The notes under the pieces were generated by a model. It saw only the letters and a program-made list of their open reading frames with translations, was not told the DNA's origin and made no database searches. From positions 62,001 through 126,000 of the forward strand of contig CAVTGY010000004.1 in the NCBI GenBank assembly GCA_963734395.1: DNA of 64,000 nt. The letters run 5' to 3'. Shown in pieces: positions 44,903 through 54,066 of this stretch (its first letter is position 1; each line of letters opens with the position of its first letter). Both the position numbers and the translations under genes were made by a program. This DNA is from Bog-756 sp963734395. Its GTDB lineage: Bacteria; Actinomycetota; Acidimicrobiia; Acidimicrobiales; RAAP-2.

Positions 44903-45693
44903 GCGACGACCGCGCACCGGGGCGGCTGCAGTCGACTCTGGTGGCTCACCGTGACGCCGGTCGCAAGCTGCTGGTGCCGTACGTGACCGGGGGCATGGAC
45001 GATCAGTGGTTGCTCACGCTGGAGGCGCTGGCCGGTGCCGGGGCCGATGCCATCGAGGTGGGCATCCCCTTCTCCGACCCGATGATCGACGGACCCACCA
45101 TCCAAGAGGCATCACTGCGGGCACTGGAGCGGGGCACCACGCCCGAAGGGATCCTGGCCGACCTGACTCGCATCGATGTCGGGGTCCCTCTGGTGGTGAT
45201 GACGTATTACAACCTGGTCATCCGCGGGGGCCACGCCCGGATGGCCGGGTTGATGTCCGGGTCGGGCGTGGCCGGTGCCATCGTCCCCGACCTCCCGCTC
45301 GAAGAGCTCGATCCGTGGTCGGAGGCGGCGGACGCCGCCGGCGTGGCCACCGTCCTGTTGGTGGCACCATCGACGCCACCGGACCGGATCCGGGCCATCT
45401 GCGCGTGGTCGTCCGGATTCGTCTACGCCGTCGGCCGGATGGGCGTGACCGGTGAGCAGGACCTGCTGGCCGAGTCGGCCCGCCAGGTGGCCGGCCGAGT
45501 GGGCGGGGTCACCGAGTTGCCGGTGTGCGTGGGGATCGGGGTGTCGACCCCCGAACAGGCGGCCGAGGTCTGCCAGGTGGCCGATGGGGTGGTGGTCGGC
45601 TCCGCGCTGGTTCGCCGCCTGCTGGAGGGGTCGGGCCCCGAGGGCGCCGCTCGATTCGTCGTCGCCGTCCGTGAGGCGCTCGACGCCGGATGA
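44899..45693 (+). CDS. trpA: Tryptophan synthase alpha subunit
   Basis: Releases indole from indoleglycerol phosphate. Catalytic glutamate and aspartate lie in AIEVGIPFSDPMIDGPTIQ; VTGEQDLLAESARQ and VGIGVSTPEQAAEV complete the phosphate site. 264 residues. Its end is 24 bases from the end of the convergent ABC1 kinase gene. Confidence 0.95.
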   Translation: MSDDRAPGRLQSTLVAHRDAGRKLLVPYVTGGMDDQWLLTLEALAGAGADAIEVGIPFSDPMIDGPTIQEASLRALERGTTPEGILADLTRIDVGVPLVVMTYYNLVIRGGHARMAGLMSGSGVAGAIVPDLPLEELDPWSEAADAAGVATVLLVAPSTPPDRIRAICAWSSGFVYAVGRMGVTGEQDLLAESARQVAGRVGGVTELPVCVGIGVSTPEQAAEVCQVADGVVVGSALVRRLLEGSGPEGAARFVVAVREALDAG

Positions 45694-45717
45694 GCCGGAT
45701 GACCCGAGTCGGTCCGG

Positions 45718-47397
45718 TCAGGGCCGATCGGGTCGGAAGAGACGGACGACGGCCTTGATCAGAGGGGGACGACCCCGGCCTTCGGCCCGTTGCTCCAGCC
45801 GCCGCCGGATGAGCTCCCGCCGATCCTGCAGGTCCCGGAAGGTGACGGCGTCGGTGTCGACCGAGAATCCCATCGCGGCCCGGTAGCCGTCCAGGTCGAT
45901 CGGGCTCTCGGCCAGCTCCGCCCCGATGTCGCGGGCAATCCGCTCGCCGTGCCGTTCGGTGAAGTAGGTGATCACCGCCAGTATCTCGCCCAGGATGTCG
46001 ACGTCGGGGGCCAGGGTGGCCATCGACCCGTTGAGGAAGAGGATGTCCTTGACGAAGAGCATCAGCTCCTTGGGCAGTCGGGCACCGTAACCGAGCAGGG
46101 CCTTGGTCACCTCGCGCAGCTCGGCCACCATCTCGTCGGCGGTCAGGGTGGTGGGGTCGACGGCCGGGCGGTCCAATCCCAGATCGGTGATGACCGACTC
46201 CACGTCGGCATCGGCCGGCAGCGCCCCCAGGTCACGGAGGGCCTCCACCTGCACGGTCAGATTGTTGGAGGTGGCCCCCATCTGCAGACGGAGGAAGGCC
46301 AGGCGCTTGCGCTCGTCGAGCCGACCGGTGATCCCGAAGTCGAGCAGCGCCACGGTGCCGTCTGCCTGCACCAACAGGTTGCCCCCGTGGAGGTCCCCGT
46401 GGAAGACCCCGTGGAGCAGGGCGCCTTCGAGGAATGCGATCAGGCTCGAACGGAGCACGGCGGCGGTGTCGATGCCCGCGGCCCGCATGCCCGCGGCGTT
46501 CCCCCAAGTGAACCCGCGCAGGTGCTCCATGACCAGAACCCGCCTGGTGACCAGCTCGGGATGGGGCCGGGGCACCACGATCAGGCGTTCACCGGTCTCG
46601 GCGAACACCTCGGCGATGTCCAGCATGTTCTGGGCCTCGAGCCGGAAGTCGAGCTCCTCGACGATGGTCTCGGCGAACAGCTCGACCAGGGCGGGGGGAT
46701 TGGTCAGGGCGGTCACCGGGATGCGCCCCACCAGCATCGGAGCGATCCACGACATGGCGGCGATGTCCAAGACGACCATCGAGGCCACGCTGCGGCGTTG
46801 CACCTTTACCACCACTCGTTCGCCGGTCCGCAGGGTCGCCGCGTGCACCTGGGCGATGGAGGCCGATGCGATCGGCACCCGGTCGAAGGAGGCGAACACC
46901 TCGGCCAGGCTCCTCCCGAGGTCCTCTTCCAGGGTCCGGCGGACCGCAGAGAACGGCTCCGGCGGGACCTGGTCGCGCAGCAGCCGGAATTCATCGACCA
47001 GTTCTTCGGGAAAGATCCCCTCGCCCGAGGAGATGATCTGTCCCAACTTGATGTAGGTGGGTCCCAGCCGTTCGAAGGCGGGGCGCAGACGTCGTGACAA
47101 CCCGGCACGCGAGCGGGGGGTGCCGCGATCGCGTGCCGCCCACCAGATGATGGCCGAGCCGATTCGAAACACCACCGCGGCCACTCGCATCCACGGCGGG
47201 CGTCGCGGCGGGATGACCAGTCGACGCGCCTGTGCGGCGGCCTCCTCACGGAGGAACTCGATGTCGTCGGCGGCGTCGGCAGGGAATCGCCACGGCATGG
47301 CGTCCGGGTCGACCGTCCAGGGTCCGTCAGGGGTGAACGCCCCGAGAATCAGATCCGGTCGTCCCGGTCGGGACGGGGTTGCCCCGCGAGCGATCAA
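45718..47397 (-). CDS. ABC1/AarF (UbiB-like) kinase family protein
   Basis: Atypical protein-kinase-like family. Hallmarks are the KxGQ motif (GPTYIKLGQIISSGEGIFP), the alanine-rich loop ASASIAQVHAATL, VVVKVQRRSV, FHGDLHGGNLLVQADG and ALLDFGITGRLDER. The role is probably in isoprenoid or quinone lipid metabolism by analogy with UbiB, but is not established in actinobacteria. The reading frame begins at TTG 47397, four bases after fabF; internal starts are possible. Confidence 0.87.
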   Translation of the reverse strand: MIARGATPSRPGRPDLILGAFTPDGPWTVDPDAMPWRFPADAADDIEFLREEAAAQARRLVIPPRRPPWMRVAAVVFRIGSAIIWWAARDRGTPRSRAGLSRRLRPAFERLGPTYIKLGQIISSGEGIFPEELVDEFRLLRDQVPPEPFSAVRRTLEEDLGRSLAEVFASFDRVPIASASIAQVHAATLRTGERVVVKVQRRSVASMVVLDIAAMSWIAPMLVGRIPVTALTNPPALVELFAETIVEELDFRLEAQNMLDIAEVFAETGERLIVVPRPHPELVTRRVLVMEHLRGFTWGNAAGMRAAGIDTAAVLRSSLIAFLEGALLHGVFHGDLHGGNLLVQADGTVALLDFGITGRLDERKRLAFLRLQMGATSNNLTVQVEALRDLGALPADADVESVITDLGLDRPAVDPTTLTADEMVAELREVTKALLGYGARLPKELMLFVKDILFLNGSMATLAPDVDILGEILAVITYFTERHGERIARDIGAELAESPIDLDGYRAAMGFSVDTDAVTFRDLQDRRELIRRRLEQRAEGRGRPPLIKAVVRLFRPDRP

Positions 47398-47400
47398 TCG

Positions 47401-48597
47401 CTAGGCCGGTGCGATGACCAGACAGCCGTTGTGACCACCGAACCCGAATGAGTTGGAAAGGACCGGCCCGGGCTCCCAAGGGCGAGCGGTACCGGCCACG
47501 ATGTCGAGGTTGATGTCGGGGTCGGGCTGCTCGTAGCCTGCGGTGGGGGGGATGAGCCGATGTTGGATGCTGAGGACCACGGCCACCGCCTCGATGGCCC
47601 CGCCGGCTCCCAGGCCGTGTCCGGTGATGCCCTTGGTCGAGGTCACCGGGGGCGAGTCCGGTCCGAACACCTTGGCCACCGCGTCCGACTCGGTGCGGTC
47701 GTTGAGCGGAGTCGACGTCCCGTGGGCGTTGATGTGGCCGATCTGCTCGGGGGTGACCCGGGCGTCCTCCATGGCCAAGGTCATGCACGCCGCCGCACCC
47801 GCCCCGCCCGGAATGGGCGCGGTGATGTGGTGGGCGTCCGCGGTGCTGGCCGAGCCGACCAGTTCTGCGTAGATGTGCGCGTCCCGCGATCGGGCGTGGT
47901 CCCAGTCCTCCAGCACCAGGGCACCGGCGCCTTCGGTGATGACGAAGCCGTCTCGCCGGATGTCGAAGGGGCGCGAGTTCCCCGACGTCGATAGGGCGGT
48001 CATGTTGGAGAAGGCGGCCATGCCGACCCCGGTCATCCCTGCCTCCGCTGCCCCGCCGATGGCGACATCGCAGCGCCCCGATGCCACCAACCAGGCCGCG
48101 TGTCCGATGCTGTGGGCACCGGCGGCACAAGCGGTGGTGATGGTCTCGGAGGGACCGTGCCATCCCATGCGGATGGAGACGGCGGCCGCGGCCGCGTTGG
48201 ACATCATCATCGGGACCAGGCGGGGGGACACCCGTCGGGGGCCATGCTCGCCGTAGATGAGGATCTGGGTCTCCAGGGACTCCAGCCCGCCGACCCCGGT
48301 CCCCATGACCACACCCGAGCGCCCCGGATCGGCGTTGATCTCTCCGGCGTCGACGAGTGCCATGTCGGCCACGGCCACGCCGAACTGGGCGAACCTGTCC
48401 ATCTGGCGGGCCGCTTTGGTGGTGAACCAACGCTCGGGATCGAAGTCGGGGACCCGACGTTCACCGACCGGTGGTGGCCCGTTGAGCCCGGACCACAGCG
48501 CTTCGGTGCCCACGCCGCAACAGGAGACGACGCCGAGGCCGGTGATGGCCACTCGGCGTCCGCCAATCGGACCGTCGGGGCCGATTCCCAGCAGCAT
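47401..48597 (-). CDS. fabF: Beta-ketoacyl-ACP synthase II
   Basis: Condensing enzyme of type II fatty acid synthesis. Catalytic cysteine in TACAAGAHSIGHAAWL, histidines in NAHGTSTPLND and KGITGHGLGAGGAIEAV, and the C-terminal NSFGFGGHNGCLVI. 398 residues. The start overlaps the acpP stop, so fabD-fabG-acpP-fabF appear cotranscribed. Confidence 0.95.
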   Translation of the reverse strand: MLLGIGPDGPIGGRRVAITGLGVVSCCGVGTEALWSGLNGPPPVGERRVPDFDPERWFTTKAARQMDRFAQFGVAVADMALVDAGEINADPGRSGVVMGTGVGGLESLETQILIYGEHGPRRVSPRLVPMMMSNAAAAAVSIRMGWHGPSETITTACAAGAHSIGHAAWLVASGRCDVAIGGAAEAGMTGVGMAAFSNMTALSTSGNSRPFDIRRDGFVITEGAGALVLEDWDHARSRDAHIYAELVGSASTADAHHITAPIPGGAGAAACMTLAMEDARVTPEQIGHINAHGTSTPLNDRTESDAVAKVFGPDSPPVTSTKGITGHGLGAGGAIEAVAVVLSIQHRLIPPTAGYEQPDPDINLDIVAGTARPWEPGPVLSNSFGFGGHNGCLVIAPA

Positions 48598-48836
48598 CAG
48601 AGCTTGGCGTTGATCAGGTCGAACGCCTGTCCGATGGTCTCGATGCCCTCGAGCTCGGTTTCCTCCACCGAGACGTCAAAGCTCTCCTCGAGGGCCATCA
48701 CCAGTTCGACCAGGTCGAGGCTGTCGGCCTCGAGATCCTCGACGAACCGGGCGTCTCGGGTCACCTTGTCCTCCGGCACCTGGAGAACCTCGACCGCGCA
48801 CTCCTTGAACTTCTCGAAGGCCTTGTCGTCACTCAC
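48597..48836 (-). CDS. acpP: Acyl carrier protein
   Basis: 79 residues, acidic four-helix bundle. The phosphopantetheine serine lies in LEADSLDLVELVMALEE. GTG 48836 has AAAGGAG seven to eight bases upstream. Confidence 0.96.
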   Translation of the reverse strand: MSDDKAFEKFKECAVEVLQVPEDKVTRDARFVEDLEADSLDLVELVMALEESFDVSVEETELEGIETIGQAFDLINAKL

Positions 48837-48891
48837 GCATTTGCTCCTTTGTCGGGTTGTTCTCTAGCACTGTCTCGAAGTGCCGATGCAC

Positions 48892-49642
48892 TCACAGGCC
48901 CATGCCCAGGCCACCGTCGACCGGCAGAACGACGCCGGTGATGTAACTCGCCTCGGGTGATGCCAGGAACCCGACCGCCTCGGCGATCTCCTGCGGCTGG
49001 GCCGACCGGCCCAGGGGCACCTGGGCCTCCATCATGGTCTTTCGTTCCTCCCCGAGAGCTGCGAGCATATTCGTTTCGACCAGGCCCGGGGCAACCACGT
49101 TGATCGTAATCGACCGACTGGCCACTTCCCGGGCCATCGAGCGGGCCATACCCACCAGTCCGGCCTTGGAGGCGGCGTAGTTGGCCTGACCGGGGGGTCC
49201 GATGAACGCACCCACCGACGAGACCATGATCACTCGGCCCCGATGGAGGCGGACCATCTTGGCCAGCGCCCTTTTGGTCACCCGGAACACGCCGGACAGA
49301 TTGGTGTCGATCACTTCGGCCCAGGCCTCCTCGCTCATCCGCAGCACCAGGGTGTCCCGGGTGACGCCGGCGTTGGCCACCAGGACCTCGACCGGCCCCC
49401 AGGTCTCCTCCACGGTGGTGAACGCGGCGTCCACCTGGCCCGGATCGGTCACGTCGCAGGCCAGCGCCAACAGTCGGCCGGAGTCTGGCCCGATGTCCTC
49501 GATCTCGCCCGAACGGCGAGGTCACCACCACCCGGTCGCCGCGGGTCAAGAACCACTGCGCACAGGTCCGGCCGATGCCCCGGGATCCTCCGGTGACCAG
49601 CACCACCCGACCCTGTTCGTCGCTCCCAGCCTGGTTGCTCAC
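48892..49642 (-). CDS. fabG: 3-oxoacyl-ACP reductase, one frame break
   Basis: NADPH-dependent reduction of 3-oxoacyl-ACP. VLVTGGSRGIGRTCAQWFL, VLVANAGVTRDTLVLRM, VIMVSSVGAFIG with the catalytic serine, Y-x3-K in NYAASKAGLVGMARS, and GVVLPVDGGLGMGL at the end. The frame changes near 49515 (one extra base) between VVVTS and GEIEDIG. GTG 49642 overlaps the fabD stop. acpP follows after 55 bases. Confidence 0.92.
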
Positions 49643-50895
49643 GAGGTGGTCCCCGCGGTCCGTATCCAGGCCACCGGCTGTCCTTCGACCACTCGTTCCC
49701 CACGCACGGCCAGCCAGCGCACCAGGATGCCGGCAAAGGGGGTGCGAACATCGGTGAGCCCGACCGTACCCACCCGATCGCCTACCGCCAGCAGGGAGCC
49801 TGGCTCGACCCCGTGCCCGCTCCCCGGCGCCGCGGTGGCTTCGGCCAGCGCCGTGCTCTCCAGTGCCGCCAGGTGTACGTCGGGCTCGAACACGCCCGGG
49901 GCGGGGCTCACGATCACCCGTTCGGACGTGAACAGGTGCTCCCCTTGCTGGTCGGGGCCCGACGCCGTCCATTCGTCGGTTCCGGTCACCGTGTCCATCA
50001 ACTTGTCGAGATCAGCGGGAACCGCGACCGCCACCCCGCGCACGTCGGGGATGGTCCGCCGGACCATTCCGGTGAGGACGCCACCGGGACCCAACTCGGC
50101 GACGACGGTGGCACCCCGCCCGCTCAGTGCCTCCTGCGATTGTCGCCAACGGACTGGGCTGCACAACTGGGCGGACAGCAGCCCCGGCCACTCGGCGGGG
50201 TCGGTGTGTACCCGCGCGTCGACATTGGCGACCACCGGGACCTCGGGAGAGTGGAAATTCACCGCTTCGAGGCTCTGGCGGAGGCGGGCGCGTGCCGGAA
50301 GCATGAGCTGGGTGTGAAAAGCGCCGGACACCGGGATGGGCAGCACCTTACGGGCGCCGAGCTCCTTGGCCCGATCGGTGACCGAGGCGACTCCCTGAAC
50401 CGTGCCGCCGACCACCACCTGGCCCGGGGCGTTGTAGTTGGCTACCCACACCTCGTCCTCGGCCCGCTGGCAGGCGGCTTCGGCGTCGGCATCGGCGATC
50501 CCGATCAACGCCGCCATGGTCCCGGGCCGCTCGTCGGCCGCCGCCTGCATGGCCTCGCCGCGGTCGATGACCAGACTGGTCCCGTCGGACAGGGAGAGGG
50601 CGCCCGACGCAACCAGGGCGGTGTACTCGCCGAGGCTGTGTCCGGCGCAGGCAGCCGGCAGGAGACCGAGGCGCTCGACCGCGTCCAGCACCACCAGGCT
50701 CATGACGAAGGTGGCCAGTTGGGCGTTGGCGGTGCGGGTCAGTTCCTCCATCGGGGCCTCGAGCAGCAGGGAGGTCAGGTCGCGTCCGGCGATTTCCGAG
50801 GCCTCCGCCGCCACTTCCCACGAGGGGTGGTCGGTCCAGGCATGACCCATCCCGGATCGCTGTGATCCCTGTCCCGGGAAGGTAAAGGCCAGCAC
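49639..50895 (-). CDS. fabD: Malonyl-CoA:ACP transacylase fused to a biotinyl/lipoyl-like barrel
   Basis: Residues 1-295 are FabD: FTFPGQGSQRSGMG, catalytic serine 87 in CAGHSLGEYTALVASGAL and histidine 194 in SGAFHTQLM. Residues about 326-413 look like a biotinyl/lipoyl barrel: IVSPAPGVFEP, then GSLLAVGDRVGTVGLTDV and TPFAGILVRWLAVRGERV ending GQPVAWI. The position of the modified lysine (EAMK-like) is replaced by residues without lysine. GTG 50895 has AGGAG eight bases upstream. The tail's role is unknown; it may be a scaffold. Confidence 0.88.
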   Translation of the reverse strand: MLAFTFPGQGSQRSGMGHAWTDHPSWEVAAEASEIAGRDLTSLLLEAPMEELTRTANAQLATFVMSLVVLDAVERLGLLPAACAGHSLGEYTALVASGALSLSDGTSLVIDRGEAMQAAADERPGTMAALIGIADADAEAACQRAEDEVWVANYNAPGQVVVGGTVQGVASVTDRAKELGARKVLPIPVSGAFHTQLMLPARARLRQSLEAVNFHSPEVPVVANVDARVHTDPAEWPGLLSAQLCSPVRWRQSQEALSGRGATVVAELGPGGVLTGMVRRTIPDVRGVAVAVPADLDKLMDTVTGTDEWTASGPDQQGEHLFTSERVIVSPAPGVFEPDVHLAALESTALAEATAAPGSGHGVEPGSLLAVGDRVGTVGLTDVRTPFAGILVRWLAVRGERVVEGQPVAWIRTAGTTS

Positions 50896-51046
50896 CTACC
50901 GACTCCTCTCGATGCCGTCAGATGGATGAGACGGCAATGGCTGGTCAAGTGTGGCACGGCCGCGCCGGACCAGGGCAAGTTACCCGCAGTTCACTTGGTG
51001 CGGTCATGCCCGGCGGCGTGCCTCTGCCACGGACTTCATCCCTACG

Positions 51047-52037
51047 CTAGGGATTCGAATCTGAGAATGCGGCGGTCGTTTCCGTGGGTTCGGAAGCGAC
51101 GATCAGGGCAAAGTACGTAGGCAGCCGTCCGGACTCGGTGAGTGCCCTGTCCAACTCGACGAGACTCTCTACGAAGCGAACACCGTTCTTCTGGTCGAAG
51201 AGCCAATCGTGGTTCAGGGCGCCCCAAAGTGGGAGAGCCAGCGCACCACCCAGCGCGGTGACCTCCACATTTTGAAAGTGACGTTTCAACGTAGCCACGA
51301 TCTCCGCCGAGTGGGCCGCCTCCGTCGGGTCCGCTCGGGCAATCTCGTTGGCGTCCGGAAAGGGAATCGGCGAAATGACAGGCGGTGTGGGTAGTCGGCG
51401 CAGACGTCGTCGCAGAGGCGCCGGACTCGGAGGCCAGTTGAATCGCAACCGTTGATCCAAGGAGGTGTAGAGCCTGCCGACGATGTTCATCTCGGTTTCG
51501 CCCCACTGAAATCGATTCGGCCCAACGTATTCGCTCGCGAAGAGAAGGCCGTCCTTCCGAAGGGACCGAGCGACTTTGGCTACCACGGTGTCCATGTCGG
51601 TCACGTGATGCAGTGAGCTGTAGAAGGTCACCAGATCGCACGATTCCTTACCGAACTCCATGCCGTTGACGTCGGCGACGTGGGTTTCCATCCGATCGGA
51701 AATCCCGCTCTTCTGCGCTACGCGGCGCGCTCGGGCCAGGCTCACGGCCGAAACGTCGTAGAGGTCGAAGGTCTCGATCGCCGTGGCTTTGAGAAGCGTC
51801 AACTCGAACGACCCGCACCCGGCACCAATGCCCAGTGCCCGTTGGATGCGGCGACCACCGAGCCATCTGGCCCTGAGCCAGTCGCTTTCCGAGCTCGCCC
51901 CCATCATCTGCCGGCGATAGTGCTCGACCACCGGATGGGAGAGCCACTCGATCGGAGTTGAAGCCGTCAACCATGTGCTGGGAGACGTAGCCATCCCAGT
52001 GGCTACTGGTCACATCGGTCGTCCCGGTGTCATCCAT
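51047..52037 (-). CDS. Class I SAM-dependent methyltransferase, one frame break
   Basis: Rossmann-fold methyltransferase with the SAM motif ALGIGAGCGSFELTLL, FDLYDVSAVSLARAR and CDLVTFYSSLHHVTDMDTV. The N-terminus DVTSSHWDGYVSQHMVDG is joined to STPIEWLSHPVVEHYRRQ after removing one extra base near 51965. ATG 52037 is supported by a TAGCCT box six bases upstream; otherwise the frame begins at 51994. The last 90 residues lack known motifs. Acceptor unknown; such proteins often act on sugars or lipids. Confidence 0.8.
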
Positions 52038-52043
52038 GTTCCC

Positions 52044-52049
52044 AGGCTA
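52044..52049 (-). promoter_or_regulatory. Candidate leaderless -10 box of the methyltransferase gene
   Basis: TAGCCT on the minus strand, six bases before ATG 52037; it independently supports the longer, frame-corrected gene. Confidence 0.45.
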
Positions 52050-52144
52050 TCGAGGCAACTGCTGACTGCTCGGGGTCGGCTGAGGCTGACCAGCACGCCG
52101 GGGACACCGACGAGTAGAGCCGGCAGTCGAGCGAAGGCCGTGGA

Positions 52145-52895
52145 TTACTCGGGCGAGCTCAGAACCACAACGTCAACCTGCTGGTCCCGACCACGTATGG
52201 CGACGCGATCCGCGGCGGCCCCCTGGGTACTCCGCCTCAATCAGCGGGTAAAGCGAAGCGGCAAGCACAACCTCGCCCGGCGACGCGTGGGCCTGAAGGC
52301 GAGCACCAACATTGACGGCATCACCCAGCGCGGTGAAGTCCAATACGTTCCCCGATCCCACATTGCCGACGAATGCCATACCAGCATTGACAGCCACACC
52401 GAGGGGTAGTGGGGCGACCTCCGAGGTCAGTTCGAGAGCGGCAATCGCTGCCTTGCGTCGATAGTCGGGGCCAGCAATGCCCTGGATGAACAGGCCCATC
52501 ACTTCGTCGCCGATCAGCTTGTCCACAATTCCTTCATTGTGAATCAGCACCTTGGTTGCCGTGCCATAGAATTCGTTCAGATGCTTGGCGAACGTACTGG
52601 CGTCCGATTGCTCACCCAGAGCGGTCGAAGCTCGCACGTCAGCGAACACAACTCCGATGTCGATCTCGATGCCTCCGCTCGGAAGACGATCGAAGCAGAA
52701 CTGACAGATGTTCGGGCTCTTACGGGAGGGCTTGTGCCCGAAGAGGCCGATCACTTTGCCGCCCACCCCGCCAAAGGGGTTCAGGCAAAGCTTGCAGCGG
52801 GGATCGTGAGGAAGCCGACGAAAGATCCGTTGGGCGACCTTCAGCGGTTCGTGACCCTTTACCAGCAGGGCTTCCCAATCCACCGGTTTCGCCAT
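52145..52895 (-). CDS. Class III nucleotidyl cyclase with N-terminal zinc-finger-like motif
   Basis: Residues about 35-75 carry two Cys pairs, CKLCLNPFGG and CQFCF, about 30 residues apart. The cyclase homology domain follows: metal-binding aspartate in VVFADVRASTALGE, lysine and second aspartate in VDKLIGDEVMGLF, and transition-state residues in DFTALGDAVNVGARLQ. All catalytic positions look intact, so it probably makes cAMP. One extra G near 52228 hides the true C-terminus (GRDQQVDVVVL), which ends at 52145. No transmembrane segment. Confidence 0.83.
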
Positions 52896-53066
52896 TCTCG
52901 AACTATGGCCCTTCAGCGGGAAAGCCGCCAGGGCCAAGGGGGCTCGTGCTCAAAACGAGCTCCTGACCGTGCCCATTCCGAGGGGAGTCCGGTGTCGCCG
53001 TCCACCGGGGGGATGCCGATGACCTGAAAAGGAGGAGCGTTCTGCCGTGGCCAGGGTCTCGGTTGG

Positions 53067-53339
53067 CTAGACGCTTCCGTCGCTTTCGATGGACCGAACC
53101 AGCGTCACTAGATTGTCGAGTTCGTAGGCAACGGCAACGATCTGTTGCCCGATTTCTCGAACTAACTGTCCCTCCGCAGTGACGACCTCAGCGAACGTGA
53201 GCTCATCTTCGCCTTCAGCGATCCAACGAAGTCTCATCTCCGAACGGTCGATAGCTGCTCTGATTTGACGGTGAACCTCACGGGCGATTGGGTGCGATTC
53301 TCCGTCATCACCGATGATGGCGACATCCAAATAGGTCAC
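53067..53339 (-). CDS. Small orphan protein
   Basis: 90 residues, acidic, begins MTYLDVAIIGDDGESHP; no signal peptide or membrane segment. The middle EMRLRWIAEGEDELTFAEVV and the helical end are unrecognised. GTG 53339 follows GGGAAG at eight bases, a reasonable ribosome site. GC content around it is lower than in neighbouring core genes, hinting at an accessory origin. Confidence 0.5.
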   Translation of the reverse strand: MTYLDVAIIGDDGESHPIAREVHRQIRAAIDRSEMRLRWIAEGEDELTFAEVVTAEGQLVREIGQQIVAVAYELDNLVTLVRSIESDGSV

Positions 53340-53534
53340 GTTGCACTTCCCTATGAATCAATGGCTCAATTGTCCCACGCCGGTGCATTCCAGGGATAGG
53401 ACCAATCGGTTGATATTGCAACTTGGAATCGCATTCGGTACGCCGCCGAGTGCGAGAGGCATTGCCAAAGGGATGAAGTTGAACGTTGGTTTCTGCCCAT
53501 TACAGTCGGCAGCTACTCGTTGGCCGTCGACCTC

Positions 53535-53969
53535 TCAGGCCTCGGGCCGGCGGGTGGCGACCCAGAGAAACTCCCAGCGATGTCCGTCTGGATCGGCCAC
53601 CACGCTCGACCGGCCACCCCATGACTGGTCGGTCGGTGGACTCACCAGCTCGGCTCCGGCGTCGATCGCCGTGCGGTACGCCCCATCGACCAGCTCCCGG
53701 GACGCCAGAGGTACGACCAAGGTGATGTGCGACGACCCATCGGGATGCGACTCGTCGAGATGACGTTCATCCGGGTACAGCGTCAGCACCACCGGCCCGA
53801 GCTCAAATCGGCACAACTCGTCGGTGGCGCCCGCCAGCTCGGACCAGCCGAGCGCCCGGTAGAAGCGGCGGAGGCTGGATACGTCACGTGACGCCAGCAC
53901 CACCATCGAGAGCTCGGCCGGAATGGACGGATCAGCGCTGGTGATGGGTACCCTCCCGGTGAGTTGCAC
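53535..53969 (-). CDS. VOC (glyoxalase/bleomycin resistance) superfamily protein
   Basis: Vicinal-oxygen-chelate fold with two beta-alpha-beta modules: LSMVVLASRDVSSLRRFYRALGW, GPVVLTLYPDER, SHITLVVPLASRELVDGAYRTA and SVVADPDGHRWEFLWV. Substrate unknown. Start is uncertain: GTG 53969 gives a natural first strand and ATG 53906 cuts it short; the open frame extends further into the next gene. Confidence 0.75.
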   Translation of the reverse strand: MQLTGRVPITSADPSIPAELSMVVLASRDVSSLRRFYRALGWSELAGATDELCRFELGPVVLTLYPDERHLDESHPDGSSHITLVVPLASRELVDGAYRTAIDAGAELVSPPTDQSWGGRSSVVADPDGHRWEFLWVATRRPEA

Positions 53970-54066
53970 GGTTGTGTGGTCGCCTTCGGCGGCAACACTG
54001 GCAGGGTACCTCGCCTGATGACCCTCCAGTGCCCTGATCTTTGGAGAGACTGGTCCGGTTATCCGG

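Noticed and set aside
45790..47097. 435-residue open frame opposite the ABC1 kinase
   Set aside because: It is the antisense shadow of a clear kinase gene, with biased G/H/Q composition.
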